From: Anaerocolumna sp.
GTDB lineage: Bacteria; Bacillota; Clostridia; Lachnospirales; Lachnospiraceae
Length of the DNA stretch: 6,660 nucleotides
Assembly: GCA_029256035.1 (NCBI GenBank)
Contig: JAQSYR010000070.1
Span: 1-6,660, forward strand
Direction of reading: 5' to 3'
This document shows, one piece after another, positions 6,362-6,660 of the stretch (the first letter of the stretch is position 1; each line of letters starts with the position of its first letter). The notes below the pieces were generated by a model that saw only the letters and a program-made list of their open reading frames with translations, searched no databases and was not told the origin of the DNA. Made by a program: the position numbers and the translations under genes.

Positions 6362-6456
6362 AATTTTATAGAAATTGAGTCCTATAAAGTTAAAAAACGC
6401 GACCGGAAATATTTACAATTTATTGCGTTAAATCATCTTTGGTAATTTAAAAATAG

Positions 6457-6486
6457 TTGAATAATTATTAACTTAAGGAAGATAAT
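6457..6486 (+). promoter_or_regulatory. Probable sigma-A promoter of the 3'-terminal gene
   Basis: TTGAAT (6457-6462) and GATAAT (6481-6486) are separated by 18 bases; transcription would start near 6493, about 37 bases before the ATG. The background is A/T-rich, so confidence is moderate. The preceding terminator makes a new promoter necessary here. Confidence 0.45.
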
Positions 6487-6511
6487 AATTGTGAAATAAT
6501 AATTTAAGTTA
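6469..6511. repeat. Inverted repeat flanking the -10 region
   Basis: TAACTTAA (6469-6476) and TTAAGTTA (6504-6511) are perfect 8-base inverted copies. One lies in the promoter spacer and the other just downstream of the predicted start of transcription. It could be a divided operator, but it is made almost wholly of A and T, so chance is possible. Confidence 0.3.
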
Positions 6512-6529
6512 TTCTAAGGAGACAAATTT

Positions 6530-6660
6530 ATGCCAAAAGATAGTCAGCCAGATAATAAAACCGCAAGAATTAAAAAAGCAAATGGGCAAACACCTATTAC
6601 GAGGGAAAATCAAAATCATACTCGAAATGCAAAGAAACAATCAAGTGAAAATAATGATGT
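6530..6660 (+). CDS. N-terminal fragment of an unrecognised hydrophilic protein (3' end outside window)
   Basis: The first 43 codons of an open frame that runs off the window. ATG 6530 is preceded by AAGGAG (6516-6521) at an 8-base spacing, and a candidate promoter lies upstream. The visible residues begin MPKDSQPDNKTARIKKANG and are rich in Lys, Asn, Gln, Ser and Thr with no hydrophobic stretch. There is thus no N-terminal signal peptide within these residues, and the segment is probably disordered. Such a tail could precede a folded or membrane domain. I do not recognise a family and propose no function. Confidence 0.65.
   Translation, partial: MPKDSQPDNKTARIKKANGQTPITRENQNHTRNAKKQSSENND

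Noticed and set aside
6396..6429. Inverted pair AACGC/GCGTT downstream of the terminator
   Set aside because: Only five pairs across a 24-base loop; indistinguishable from chance.
1..6660. Mobile elements, CRISPR arrays, tRNA or rRNA genes
   Set aside because: No transposase or integrase sequence, regularly spaced repeats, or tRNA/rRNA-like structures were seen; the gene order looks like ordinary chromosome.

Overview
The window looks like chromosomal DNA of a low-GC, Gram-positive anaerobe of the class Clostridia, most plausibly Lachnospiraceae or a near relative. The evidence is the A/T-rich codon use, strong AGGAGG ribosome binding sites, a bacterial V/A-type ATPase operon ending A-B-D, and a small DUF1540-type cysteine protein. 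The species cannot be named from this sequence alone.

Region 1 (1-2478, + strand) is the end of a V-type ATPase operon: the last 105 codons of catalytic subunit A, the complete non-catalytic subunit B, and the complete central-stalk subunit D. The genes are packed tightly (TAATG overlap between A and B, a 20-base gap between B and D). A very long perfect hairpin closes the operon and also serves as terminator for the convergent genes. Together the three products form most of the soluble V1 rotary motor: A3B3 is the nucleotide-binding hexamer and D is the rotor shaft. The proton or sodium channel subunits lie outside the window.

Region 2 (2489-4111, - strand) holds a CNNM/CorC-type membrane protein with a CBS pair, a candidate divalent-cation (Mg2+) exporter, with its own promoter. 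Downstream of it is a 57-residue four-cysteine DUF1540 protein that is easily missed. Both read toward the V-ATPase operon and stop at the shared terminator.

Region 3 (4112-4417) is a divergent intergenic region. It carries a consensus sigma-A promoter reading right, followed by an unusually long leader of about 210 nt with a small hairpin.

Region 4 (4418-6361, + strand) is a single-gene transcription unit for a 625-residue protein, probably the family catalogued as DUF4914. Reading it against GTP-type phosphoenolpyruvate carboxykinase (PEPCK) from memory, I find a full-length, collinear but very divergent match. The presumptive metal ligands, P-loop lysine, kinase-2 aspartates and PEP-binding Asn-x-Arg are retained, while the P-loop is rewritten into an HPr-kinase-like form. 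This is the most interesting item in the window: an apparently active-site-competent PEPCK relative of unknown substrate, behind a long leader.

Region 5 (6362-6660) has a probable promoter and the first 43 codons of a hydrophilic protein that runs off the window and that I do not recognise.
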